A stretch of DNA of 64,000 nt from the NCBI GenBank assembly GCA_030268105.1, contig BSDZ01000003.1:3100001-3164000 (forward strand), in the 5' to 3' direction. The stretch comes from Volvox africanus (taxonomy: Eukaryota; Chlorophyta; Chlorophyceae; Chlamydomonadales; Volvocaceae). Positions 46,608 through 58,740 of this stretch are shown piece by piece; within the stretch, counting starts at the first letter, position 1, and the number at the start of each line of letters is the position of its first letter. A program made the translations under genes and the position numbers. The notes below the pieces were generated by a model, which was not told where the DNA came from, searched no databases, and was given only the letters and a program-made list of their open reading frames with translations.

Positions 46608-48124
46608 TCAATGCACATCTAAGCGGCCGTTTCCAGAGTTGCCATGCGCACTGACGCGTGACCCCTGCCCGCTGGACTCCTGCATTTCGTGCAAGACCGC
46701 CTCATAACAGAAGTAATATTGCTCCAGCGTTTGAACCATTCCTTTCCGTTGACGGCGCAACGAGTGCACAACTGCAAGCGCATGATGTAGAAGGGGAAGT
46801 TCAGAGGCGCTTACACAGAAGCACGGATGTCAAATGATCTTAAGTACACCATACCTGCTGGCAAGTCAACAGCTGCAGACACATCCTCAGGTCCGGAGGC
46901 CGTCCCTCGCTCCGCCATGGTCCACAATCGCCTAAGGATGACGTCGATTGCCATCAGCGTTCCCGTTCGCCCAATGCCAGCGCTGCGGGAATGGGTTAAT
47001 CACACCGCATCACACATCCCGTACAATCCCGCACTGACGTCCAGGCGGAGACTCAAGAATATCGAGGCAAATCAAGTACTCGCCGCACCTGCAGTGTACT
47101 ACAGTTGTTTGCGGACTGTTGCTGCAACGGCTCTGCCACAAGATTCTGACCAACCGGCGGATGGGCTCCGTCGATTCCGGAACCCCAAAGTCTGGCCATC
47201 GGTGATAGTGGTAATGCGTTACTTCATGCATTTCCTGCGTCTGGAAGGGGCGAGGCCAAGGAAAACCCCAGTCGGCGAGTGTCGTCGTCGACGCAGAGAC
47301 AATGCCAGAGTGCGCACAGGCGCTTACCGTGCTGAGCGATAGCTGCAGCTTGCGCTTCGTAATATCTGGACTGACCTCCTGCACATCTATTGTCGTGACG
47401 CGGTACGCGCCGAATTTTGCGGTCTCCCCTACGCACACAAATATACCTTACAAAGCACGCATCAGCAACAGTTCCGTGAGCACCGGACCCAAAAACAACG
47501 TCAGTGCACTCACCTGGCCGCTGATTAAAGTAGTCTGCGCACTTGATGTGATTGTTTTCCACAGTCCGCGTAAGCATGATCAATGTGGAACAATTGTTCT
47601 CAAAGACCATTCGCCAGAAGTCATCAACTGTTGAAGCTAGAGGTCCCTGGGCCGCGATGTAGCACCAGCTTGGCGCCTCGTTGGGCCCGCTCTGCGTGGG
47701 ACGCTCTATGTGATTGCGTGCCGCCAAACTACGCGAAACCGGAGCAGGCGCGCCACACCTGTACCAAACTGGCATTTATGTAATCCTGTCCATCTTCGCC
47801 GGATATCTTAACCCGGTTATAGTCGAACGGCAGCACATTGACGTAGCGGTTCTTGCCGGCGTTGTTTGTGTGCTCTGCCACCTCCACTGTCTCCAACACA
47901 TCACAATCCTGAAGGCTGTTATACTCCTGACTGAGAAGAGCTTGGTCATTCGCTAATAGGGCCTCCGTCTTCGCTTTGAGCAAGCTGTAAGCCAGCTCGA
48001 AGACATTTTGTTGGTCCGGCTTCGATTCATCTGCCTCAGGCTTATAATTTTGTTCTTTTAGGGCGGCTGGTGGCTTCGCGCAGCCGAACAAGCTGAGCAG
48101 AGCTCGCAGCATCAATCCGCCCAA
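46608..48124 (-). CDS. Classical protein tyrosine phosphatase (non-receptor PTP)
   Basis: Six exons: complement of 46608-46771, 46855-46982, 47089-47240, 47328-47428, 47514-47691 and 47759-48124; phase closes to 362 aa. Landmarks in order: NAGKNRYVNVLPFDYNRVKI and DYINASLVQ (substrate pocket), WCYIAAQGPL, DFWRMVFENNCSTLIMLTR, CADYFNQ, HYHYHRWPDFGVPES (WPD loop, D232), HCSAGIGRTG (P-loop, C265 and R271) and GMVQTLEQYYFCYEAV (Q-loop). All catalytic residues are present, so it should hydrolyse phosphotyrosine. There is no signal peptide, membrane helix or SH2 domain. The first 40 residues (MLRALLSLFGCAKPP) might be a weak membrane-tethering segment. Classical PTPs are few in plants and algae. 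The 67-nt intron between exons 1 and 2 is short but phase-consistent. Confidence 0.93.
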
Positions 48125-50038
48125 CTATTTCCTCATCCAGCTCAAAGCTCAGTCAACATGCATAAATTCGCATTCGTGATATTACAACAAGGAAGGCCCT
48201 GCATGATAGAGGTTGAGCAAAACAGCAGTTACGCGTCGTTCATACTCGCCGGGTCTGTGAGGGTTACGGAGAATATTACTTGCTTTGTACTGTATGCATA
48301 TAATTCCCTTTTCATACCTATCGAGAGGTCGAGGCTTGGAACAGGAAGCAAACCAACCAACACCGTTTTGTACGAACATTCTTCCTTCGCTTTCGTTGCG
48401 AGCTTGCGACACTATCCTTATTGGATTTGGTAGGGCTTGTCTTTCCTAAACAGAAATCACGTACCGGATTTTGTCTTCGTTTTAGTTCATGCACTGACTT
48501 TCGTCCAGACGTCAACCCTCCCCTAACGAGCAAGGCGTCTCATAGGTATCCCGGGCCCTATAGATGCGCAGGCTCAGTGCAATGTGCCATATAGTATGTC
48601 ATGGGGAAATTTTGGTGCTCGGAAAGCTAGGCCATAGAAGCGCCCAGGTCGCGCTGCGTTACCCCGTCCTAACTACCTCGCATGGCACTTTCGGACTTGG
48701 CGCATCCTGGTTTCTGGCCACCAGGACTAGTTATTTGGGGGAGTGGGCATCAAAAGCTGTTACGCAATTACGTCGGATGTGACTTGCCTTCCTCGGCACG
48801 CTGTCAGCTAATCCACTCCTATGGTTGCAAACCAATTATAACCGTTGTCCTCGATGGCCCCCCTTCAAGTCTGCTGCCCGGAATTCCGAATGTGTAAAAC
48901 GCCACGGCAGAAGTTCAGACCAGTTTGAGAGCGGTGCATGATCAACAGAGTGTTTTGCCCTGTTTTGAGGAGTCCAGATATGAACGATGCGGCATGACTA
49001 ACTGCCATGGGCTCTAGCATGGACACAAGGGTATATTCCCATACAGCTGTAGTCGGGCCCTGCATGATCTGCACTGTTACCCCCGAAGAATGCAGGACCA
49101 TGGTCCGTGCCCGGATCCGCGTTTCAAGTCACACATATGCACTGAATGAGAAGAGATACGGTATTTGTCTAAAGTCCTCTCGATGTCTGAGAGGACCCGA
49201 CTGCATTATACTGCGATGAGGCGTCCTCAGCATAGAGTGTGCCAGGAATCGTGCTATGTCGTGACAGTCTTTACGCTTGTAGTTGCAAAGGACTTAGGTT
49301 CAACGCCGCCACACTGTAGTTAGGAAGCTGTTGATCAAAACCTAGTTTCTGGAGCGTTAAGAACCTCGAATAGGATGGTAAGTTGTACGACTCTTGATGG
49401 CGATGTTATCTGTAATTGACAACTGTTATAACCCTCCTTTGGCGCTCCTTTGATACCAACCTCCTACTATCATCCAGACCTGGCGCGGCTTAAGCCTGTG
49501 TAGTTGGCAAGGAGTACGGCTGCAGTTGAACCTCCATTTGCCGGTATCAGATGTCAGATGACCAAACTGGCCACGAATTCAATGTCGAAAATCCAAATGG
49601 GTCCTGTTGCAGGTCTGCACGACCTAACCCACCTCGTTTGGATGTAAAAAAAGGGGGGAGATAACAATAGACAGTTACGACAAATCCACAAAACCTTGCT
49701 CTAATGTTTCACACAGGCTTTGTCCACCGCAACCGACACATGCGTAACATTATTACCATCCACACATCTGGCGTCCCAGTATCCAATGTCCCAGGGCCCA
49801 GACTTGATTGACTGGCCCTGACACCCCACGTATATAGTAGTTTATATGTCATAATTGAACCTATAGACATACGTACATGCCCGGGCAAAGGGACCCACAG
49901 ATGCCAAGTACTACCCCAGTCCTAGACTAAGGTTATGCCCTGGGACGTCCACGGCCATCACCACCACACAATCATTCTATCGTCTCCCCACCCACCATCT
50001 CCGCGGAACTTCCGGCCAGATAGGGCACTAGCAGAAGA
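48125..50038. other. 1.9-kb spacer, no supported gene
   Basis: Between the PTP start and the SET-protein stop, both on the minus strand. Contains short unrelated open frames and a homopolymer run TAAAAAAAGGGGGGAG near 49646. Nothing resembling an RNA gene or repeat family. Confidence 0.45.
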
Positions 50039-53000
50039 CTATTTCCGGACCTGCCCTCGCCCTTGCCCCGGCTTCTTTCCCCAATCGGGATCCTGTTCCC
50101 CCCGCGCCCAACTGACGAATCCCTCTAGCAGTCGCAGCGGTGCTTTGGGCAGGTTCTCAATGGTGTCAAATATTTCCTTAAGGTCACTGTTGGGGTCCTG
50201 TAGAGTGCCTGACTTGGTGGGGATGCCGCGGATTGGCGCCAGGCGGCGACGCACCGCTTCCATGGTGGCGTTGATTATCCGCTTCTCGCCCAGCCGCAGC
50301 TTGACCGCCAACCGCTCTTTGGGCCTCAGGTCGGGATCCTGTGCAATTTTAACATCCTCCTCGTACGACTTGCTGTATGCGGCCAGGCGCTCCCGACAAT
50401 CGCCCATCAGGATCTGCAGGATCTCGTACTCGTTCCTGTATTGCACGCACGAGGATTCGACACTTGCCTATTTCGCTTGCCCTGAGGCACCGAGCACGGG
50501 AATTGCATGATGGAAAATTATGACATATGCTAAAAGGTGAAAGGAAGCACAGGAAACAAGCGCCAACGGAAGCACACCCACATGAAAGACAAGCATGAGA
50601 TCCAATAAGCAAGCTGCTGTGCTGGAGGGAGGGAGAACATAGGTGCCCCTGCATCACCAGGAGCTGCGGGGCGTACGGTCAGAGAAGAGCTGAGCAGCAA
50701 CCAAGTACTGGCCTGCAGGATGGAGATAACACGCCGCGCACAGTCCGTCACCTGATGGCCCACGGAACCCAGACCATCTCGTAATCCCTCAGACGGTGTG
50801 TTCCCTTTCCCCCGCGCGTCCAAAGAGAGGCTCACATTTGGCTTAGCTCCACATCCTTCTCGAAAGATACCTGGGCCGCAGTCGGGAAAAGGGAGGTGCC
50901 TCAGCTGCTCGCCGAAGCATATCGCACTGCCGCCCACACGTCCGGAGGGGGCTGTTACGGCAAGGCTTGAGCAAAAGACATGCCCTTCGTGATTTGCCCC
51001 ACCCAACTGTCCACAAGCCGAATACCATACCAGGGGCTCCATAATACATTCCGGCTTCCACGTCTTCCACACCTCATCCGGCTTCATCGGAACCCTTGTA
51101 CGGCCCTTCCGATTTCCCCTCCCACACACCTTGGCCAGGAGGGCAGGATCCGCTAGGCGAGACAGGCGCAGATAGGCGAGTAGCTGAATGGGCATGCGAT
51201 CCGCGTAAACGGGGAAGTTCTCTCGCTGCCCGAAGCCCAGGGTATCAAGGACCTGGCTCTTCAGCATAAAATACTTGTCGGCAGGCAGCAGCGCCGCCGG
51301 CCAGTCCAGGTAATCAGACGTGTTCCCGTCCTGGAGCCCGCCAGTCGCCAGCAGCAGCTCGCCGTTGGGCCGCCCGTCGTTGAGTAACAATTCAGATCCT
51401 GACCTACAAGTCACGTGGGGGCGGGGTGATGCAGCTACTCTGGGGACGCAGCGCGAGGGGCCGCAGGCATCATAAAGCCCCTTAAGTTAGGTCACCCCAG
51501 ACTTGGATGTCTTAAACACTTCTAAACAAGAGCAGCTCCGCTTATTTGTGATAAGCGGAGGCCCTTGCAGGTGTTACAGCAGCATGAACGGAGGGCCAAC
51601 GGCAGTGCCGGCCCCTCCCACAAACGTGAGTGCGATCAGCCGCAGGGCGTGTGCCGTCACCATCAGCACCGCGGCTCGAAACGCACCTGTAAGGCCTAGC
51701 GGCAGTGACCACCACGGCGTTGGTCTGCCCATCAAAGTCCAGGTCACAGCCATTGTTGTTGCCCGTGCGACCCATGGACGAGGCCAGGGGCAGAAGAGCA
51801 AAACAGTTGGCTGAGGGCAGGAAGCAAGCATGAGCCACCACCACGCTGAAGGCCCGGTAGAAGGTCCGCTCCGAAAAAATGTCTGCGGCAATAGCACCAG
51901 GACCGCACCAAGTCGTTCTCGTCAACACTGCTCCGAGATGTATGCCAGGGTGAAACTCCTCGGCGCGCCACGACCGGCCTCCACTTTGTCATCTGAGTAC
52001 ATACGACATAGAGACTTCGCCTCTTTGAAGCCTCCTTTGCCCTACACATCCATATCACAATCCCCATCACTACCCTGGGACGTGTCAGCACTAATGCGAA
52101 AATTCGGACATGCCCAGGAATCATTCAGCCCTCCAATTGCTCCTTGCTGTCATCCTCGTTTCCAGCCGCGCCCTCACACCCACCCGAGGGGAAGCGGTTT
52201 AGATCCGCCCTCAGTCGGGGTTCCAGGGCGGACCACTGCTGGCGCATCGCATCCCGCCGGACCCGAGCCTCAGCCAGCACGGGCGACCCCGCCAGCAGCC
52301 CCATTAGCTCGGTCTCCTCCCACAGCAGCGGGCTCAGGGTGGCCTCCTGAGGGAAGCCACACAGGATGGGCCAGCTCGTAATAGTGGTTACGTTTGTTAC
52401 AAGGGATGTGTGACGGACTGATTTAGATGCATCGAGCCTCCCCCATGTCGGACTATGCGCCGGATACACCACGCACTTTCACACTTATGTCCAGTACAGT
52501 CCTATGCAGCTTCTCGCCGACTGGGTGAAAAAGATCTGATATTGGGGATGCAAACTATGCAGAGGACCTTGCGTGCGTGTTGCCAGGAAGGTCGCTGCCG
52601 CTATTCCTGCTACTCAGCGCCGACGACGTATGACCCTGCGGCCACCACACCTTCTGAACTCCAGCGCTTGAGTCCATTTACCCGGGAGCCATGTCCACCA
52701 AGGCCCCCCCCATGCAACCCTGCGCCGCCAGCCTACCCGCGGATGCCTTCCCGCACGTCCCTTCCCCCACTCCGCACTTAATATTTGCCTGCAGCTGACC
52801 GTTACTATAACTCAATACGGCTTTCGAGGCTTCTAAATTGCGAATAGATCGCGACCTTCGACGGCTAGGTAGGCTAGTCCTTTGACTTTCATTAACAACT
52901 CTGACTTCCAAGTCGGCATTATGGACATGAACAGCAGAAATCACCGCGCGTCCCAGGGTTCAAAACTTGGTTGGGACACAACAAGTTCTGGACTTCAGGT

Positions 53001-53810
53001 GCAAGTTTCGTGTTTTCTCTCTCCCCACCTTGCACCACCACGTGCACCCTTCCCACCGGTAACGTGCTTAGCAACGCCGCGTGTACAGAGGCAGCACCCC
53101 GGGCCCGCTCCGCCACCAGCCACAGCGTGAGAGCAGTCAGCTCGCTGCATTCTGCTGCCAAAGGTCCGACCACGTCGTGGGTCTCGGCATCCACGGAGGT
53201 GACAGCCAGCTTTTCGGGAATGGTCATCACCACCTGGCGCAACGTTGCCGAGCATTCCGCAAGATTGAGGAGCGCATGGGGGAGGGTGCGGAGATGCGAA
53301 GGCAACAGGAGACAGGAGTATCGGTGGGAGTAGTTTGCTCAGGAGGCGCACGGGAGGAACAAAGTTATCCGTGTGGATCGAGACGTACGACACACGGACT
53401 GTATGAGATTTTGCAATTATATGCCAAACGCTGCCCACACGATACAAATATCATTTTGTGATATCCGATCCTCAATATCTGCTGAGATCTGAAGCATCAG
53501 CGCCAGCTAGACGCACCTCGCGTTCGCGGATGTCACGGGCTGCAACCAAGGCAACGCGTTCTCCAACGTCGCCAGGCATACGCTGCACCCCGACGCTATC
53601 TGATTTCAACCCTGGAAGACAGTCCTTTAACTGTCGTATCCGCTCACTTAGCGCAAGCGCGTCGGACATTGTGAGCGTCAACCCAACATCCTGCTTTGCT
53701 GCAGGAGTCTTCATCGCCATCAAGGGCGCTAGCCTTAGTTGGTTGCAGCGCCATCGCCAGCAGTTTGCCCGGCAACTGCCGGTTGAGAAAGGGCGTGGTC
53801 CCCTCAGCAT
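50039..53810 (-). CDS. Rubisco-LSMT-like SET-domain protein with degenerate catalytic motifs
   Basis: Seven exons: complement of 50039-50435, 50836-50870 (35 nt), 51130-51403, 51687-51882, 52184-52346, 53057-53233 and 53517-53810; phase closes to 511 aa. Landmarks: VALVAARDIREREVVMTIPE (start of the SET fold), PLLWEETELMGLLAGSPV, FPSDIFSERTFYRAFSVVVA, CFALLPLASSMGRTGNN, RPNGELLLATGGL, and the C-terminal LSMT-type helical domain VSFEKDVELSQMNEYEILQI and RLAVKLRLGEKRII. In active members the middle motifs are LADLINH and NGELLLxYGF; here NH is replaced by RT/GN and the Tyr by Thr, so methyl transfer is doubtful. A plastid location is possible from the Arg/Ser-rich N-terminus (MLRGPRPFSTGSCRANC) but not proven. 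Divergent from the methyltransferase gene. Confidence 0.82.
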
Positions 53811-54020
53811 GTAATCCTGCGGTAATACATATGCCCAAGGTGAAAATACGAATATGAATGAAGTGTTGGAATCTCAACGACTATGACTCCATTTCAACAA
53901 CTGTATGTCGTATCGTACTACCGAATTATTTTGGCCCGTTTTCCTCGTTTCTTCGACCGTTAACGACAGCAAAGCTTGCTAGCGGATTCACCTACTCAGA
54001 TAATTAATCCTGATGACGTG
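53811..54020. promoter_or_regulatory. Short shared 5' region of SET protein and methyltransferase genes
   Basis: 210 bp between the two divergent start codons. A frame open upstream of 54021 back to a CGACAG at 53965-53970 means the plus-strand gene may have an extra 5' exon here. No promoter element can be named with confidence. Confidence 0.4.
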
Positions 54021-56951
54021 ATGGAAGGACTGAAGATTACCATCAGGGGCTGGGAGGACGGAGAACGCTATGAACGGCAAGTGGAGACGACGGACCGATG
54101 GGTGTTGCATACGGCTGATGAACTCAAACTTACTGTCGAGGACGACAAGTCCGTGACGATAACGCAGCAGGTGCGCAATATGTGGGACTCCATCGGAAAC
54201 TTTTGATATCAGAAATACCTTGTTTGTGCATTACTATTGCTTAGGTCGCCAGAGAGCTAACGCTACGGTGATACATACACCGACTTACCCAGAGGTCGTA
54301 CGCGTTTACACCCCCGCTGCCATCTGGTAGCAGCTTGCAGCTAGCATCTGCAGCATGCCCCCCAAGGCCTTTCATCGCCAATCGCTGATAACCACGCTTG
54401 GTACGTGCGATGCCAAAGGTCATGCAATTTTGTAACCATTTCCCTTCGCACCCGGCTTTCCTTCTGCAGCCCAAAGCTGTCAACGCTACCCGTATGGGTG
54501 TGGGTGCGTGCGTATGGGAAGGAGAGCTATTCCTGGCTGCCTACCTAGGTAGGACCGCTGCCGAGCGCATCCGCAGTCCCGAGGGTGACATGTGCCTACG
54601 GGTCTCCCACGCCTTGCCAGTCGCCTGCCGCGACGACCCTCATGGCCAGGATCCATTTCCATACCATTGGCACTATCTCGCCGCCACAGGCATGACTCCT
54701 TTGAAATTCAGCGTGCCCTTTCGTCGGCTATCCCTTCAACCTTGAAGTAGTTAATGGGCACATGACTTCTTGCCTTCCCTGCGGTTACCTCAGCACGCTA
54801 TGTTTTCCCGATCACCGAACCGCCTCTGTTGACGGAATACAGCGTCTCTGCCCACCTACCGCTACATGGGGGCCCGCGTGGTGGAGCTGGGTGCGGGACC
54901 AGGGCTTGTTGGGATACTGCTGGCCAAGATGGGGGCCAAGGTGAGACGCGCCCATGGTGAGGCCCCTCGGCGGGGTGAATCCAAACAACGGGTGGGAACT
55001 GAGTGCAAGGAGGGTCCTCAAAACATGCGCCGTTCAGCATTCTGAGGCATTCTGGGGCATTTTGAAGCCCCGTCCAAGAGTGTCACACGCGTCTGAAGCG
55101 CTATGAATGGGCTTCTGTGTCCTTGGCGGCATGCTACAAGGCGCAGTGCACCCTAAAGGTGTCGAACCCTTTGAAGCGGCTCACGGATTGTGGGTGTGTT
55201 CTACGTTGACAGCTTCATGATGATAGAAGGAATTTAGCAGCTAACTGTACCTGGTCCTTCTTAGGGTCTTGTGGCGCTTTGGGCATGTTTTGGGAGCTGT
55301 AATGCATACAACTCATTGGACAGATGCTCGGTCTATGACCACTCCGTGAACGATGCTGTGAAATCCTAGTTCTTTGCAGGGATAGACCGGGTATAGATCT
55401 TACAAGTCGGCTTACTGTCCCCGGGCTTCTCGCTTCTGTACTTTGCCGTCCAGGTTCACATAACGGATATATCCAAGGTCCTGCCCCTCATAAATCAGAA
55501 CATCGAGGCCAACGGCATTGGGCCGACGCAAAGGTGCTTGGCGGCAGTGACGTGCGATGATAAGGCCATCATAAGGCCATGCGTTCGCCCTTCCCAGCCC
55601 ACACACCATACGTTACCTCTAAGCGAAGCTTATGCGGCGAGAGACTGCCCAGTCGCCCAGCCTGGGATTGACCTCCTGCGCGTGCGACTGCATTTCGCAG
55701 AGGCCCGTCCAAACCATGTTTGTCTGCGAATTCCACCCCAGTCTTACCTCCCCCCCTGCCCTCAGGAGGGGGGCGTCCGAGGGCGTTGCGGTGGCGGAGG
55801 AGCTGGAATGGGGCAAACAAGGATATGAGCAGATAGTAGCCCGGTTGGCTTCAGAACCTGTAGACTGGTGCCTGGCGGCAGACTGCTGCTACATTGACCA
55901 GGCGAGCCCCGGACCTGAAAGAGTTATCTCGATGCTCTTCCCCTTTCCGACCTGTTGACAGTCGGGAAAGGGAAATTGCACGGTTAGGAGAAAAAGAGAC
56001 CCTAACATCTACATCTTACTGCCTCGGCGCGCCACTGCCGTTGGGGTGTTCTTGACATAGTCACGCTGGTGCAAAGCACCATTCTTCAGGTCGATGGACC
56101 GCACAGCAGTCGTCGCTTGCTGCTGCAGGAGTTCACGGAGACAGCGTTGCAGCCTTTTTGTTCTTGTGCCGTTTTGGTGGGTGTGAACACACCGCGCACG
56201 TATATGCAGTGTAGTTTAATTGTTGGAATGGTTTTAGCTTTGGCTTATTTCTCCAGATGAAGCTATGCAAGGCTTATGTGTGGCTCAGCAGGGTGAACAT
56301 TGGCGTGCATGCACCTTCCGCATGTGCAGGAAGGCACCAGCCCCAGCACGCCCCATTTCGTCCGCACATGCGCGCTGCTGTGCGGCCCCACCACCCGCTG
56401 TTTCGTATGCTTCGAGCTGCGCAGCTCCGAAGTACAGCGTGTGTTTTTGGAGGAGGCAAGCAAGGCTTTCGAGAAGGTGGGCAGCCGTGCTGCGGCAGAG
56501 CGGGGGATCCACCGCGTCATGCAGTAGGCACCGACAGGCACCGACAGGCACCGTTACGGGTTGTAAAGTCCAGCGCCCGCAAGCTTGGAGTAAAGTTTAC
56601 GCACAGGCATGTGATCTGGGTCCTGGATGTCCGCTTCGCCTCCCAACGAACCTACGGAGCACATGCTCGCCGCTCACGACATGAGGCAAGAAGGACAGGT
56701 GGTGCTTGCCGCTCGATTGATCCCAGTGGGGGCCCGAGCCCTGGTTCTGAATTCAACAGCTTTTGACGACCGTTTATGCGCGTTGTGATATTTGGGTAGA
56801 GCCTCGTTGTGCTTCGCTTGTTTGAGTCTTACCTACTCACCCCGTCACCTACATGTAGGTTGAGCAGCTACCGCCATACTCATTGCCCAAGCCGTGCCAA
56901 GTCGAGCACATCCTGCTTTACGAGCTGAGCGGGTCCAAGCTGAAGACATAA
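54021..56951 (+). CDS. METTL21/Methyltransf_16-type protein (lysine) methyltransferase
   Basis: Exons 54021-54170, 54470-54548, 54843-54940, 55454-55533, 55766-55901, 56330-56476 and 56859-56951; phase closes to 260 aa. The family signature is complete: MGVGACVWEGELFLAAYLA, motif I RVVELGAGPGLVGILLAKMG, VHITDISKVLPLINQNIEAN, VAVAEELEWGKQ, VDWCLAADCCYIDQ, EGTSPSTPHFVRTCALLCGP and a final VEQLPPYSLPKPCQVEHILL. Members of this seven-beta-strand group (METTL21, METTL18, EEF-lysine methyltransferases) trimethylate lysines on chaperones and elongation factors; the substrate here cannot be told. The start ATG at 54021 is the first in frame but exon sequence may extend upstream to 53971. Intron 5 has a GC donor (CAG then GCGAGC). 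Confidence 0.9.
56526..56553. repeat. Short tandem repeat in METTL21-like intron
   Basis: A 10-bp AGGCACCGAC unit occurs almost three times in a row, just after exon 6. Confidence 0.8.
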
Positions 56952-58740
56952 AGCTAACCATGGCAGCTCCCGCAGTCGGACTTTGTAAACAGTGCGTCGA
57001 GGCCAGCATAAACCCAGCGCAAGGCACTTTATGGTGGGGCACAGGTCCCGTCTTGGGGATGGGGGTCGAGTGCCGCGTTCTCGCTTTTTAGGGAAAGCCA
57101 CAGGGTTACGAAATGTGGACTAAAGCGAACGGGGAGTGATCTTATATAGTGGGGACATTTGGAGGCATATTAGGTGGGACAACTGTTTATGATTTGGATC
57201 AAGGATACATTGGATTGACTTAATCGTATACGGGGGTATCTAAAGGTAACTTAGGTGCTAGATCTCTTCTTCGGGGCCCATGTAAAGGGGTGTTTCAAGA
57301 ATCATCACCTCGTCGACGAAAACTCCCTCAGCGAGGTTTCGGCCGAGGCCAGCAGAGGGGTTCTAGGGGCTTGCTCCGGGTCGGAATGTCAAATTGGCGA
57401 GGAACCCATTGGAAGCTGGCCCCACTGATCAGGAAGCCCGTTATTAGGCGACTGTTCGGTGTGAAGGGTGATCAACGTTCAGGAGACGAATCGGTCTCGG
57501 GTCTTGGATGCACAGGAACATGTGCAGATCTTTCCCTATCCAATATTACACTTGGCTCACTGGCCATACTATCGGGCCAAAGGGTTTCCGTGTGTTTTTG
57601 TATCGTGTGCATAACTGAGCATGTCGGCTTTCATCCAATGAAGAATCATTCTTGCCACGAACGTTTTATCGCGATCGCAACTCGGGTAGCTTTGGCGACA
57701 ATAGCTCGAAGTTAAGGATGCTAAGTGATCCATATCGGCAATCACAAATCAGCAACGGCTGCGGTCAGGCTATGCGTCCAAGATCTTTCGGAATCCAATG
57801 CTGTGAGATTTTCCAGGTGCACGATGCGCATCTTCACCATGGAATATATATATCGCTGTCCCTGTTTGTTTGTCCGTCTGTCGTTCAGCTGTCGTTAATG
57901 CGGTGCTTGCTTTTGACGGCAATAAATATTTTCGACGTATGAAGATTCGTTTGCTGCAAATTGTGCAATTGTGGGACTCTTCTCCACGCTTATTGTGTAT
58001 GGGGTGCCAAATCCTAGCAGTCTGCAACGTTCATGAATGCAACGGTTTCCACATGTGGCAAGGGTTGGTGATTATATTTCCTTAAGCTATAAAATGCTGC
58101 GCTTGTCCTCCGCCAAACTGTCGTTTCGGCGGAGAACAACGCCGTCATAAAGTTACAAAACACATCCCCTGGAAGTGACTAAGCCAGAACTCAACGTTTA
58201 TCAGAACATTGCGGGTCAGGAGTTGTACTCGATTTCGGCAACTGTCTCAGGGGAACGCAACAACAACGCCACTATGAACATCCCGTACAAGGATGACTGT
58301 AAGGGGAACCTTCCAAGTACTAATCACCCCGACATCGATATATTGATGTGCTCTTTTCTAAATTAACTTAGGCTTTATCAGGCTGTCAACCATGCGACGA
58401 CGACATATGGTGCAAAATGACTGACGCGAACTGCGCTTGGCTTATGGAGCCTAGCTAGGTTAAGAGTTCGATATGGGCCTGGGCGGGCTATTTGGGTGCC
58501 TTTGTCCATCAATAAGAGCCCGCGCTCGGACCCGCGAACGGCTGCTCAACACTGGTGAGACACACTCAGGTGTGAAGCACTATATGCGGATATTAGAGTC
58601 TGGTAGGGAAGTTTAGACTTCAAAATAAAGGCCCTCTGAAGTAGCTCGGATATGGACCTAACGTAAAGGGTGGGTGCGCAGATGCAAGGAGCGCAGGAGC
58701 ATCCCTCGAGCGGGTGAATATTGACTTCTTCATAAGACAG
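56952..58740. other. Spacer, probably holding 5' exons of the PAS-like gene
   Basis: The next gene begins with an internal-type exon at 58741, so upstream exons are expected here. Two plus-strand open frames (57290-57715, 58175-58366, the latter reading NIAGQELYSISATVSGE) are candidates, but I could not join either to 58741 in phase. A TGTAA at 56984 lies just after the methyltransferase stop. Confidence 0.35.

Noticed and set aside
50530..51403. Reading the SET exon straight through to 50530
   Set aside because: Sequence after GCCAAG loses LSMT similarity, while splicing to the 35-nt exon restores VSFEKDVELSQMNEYE.
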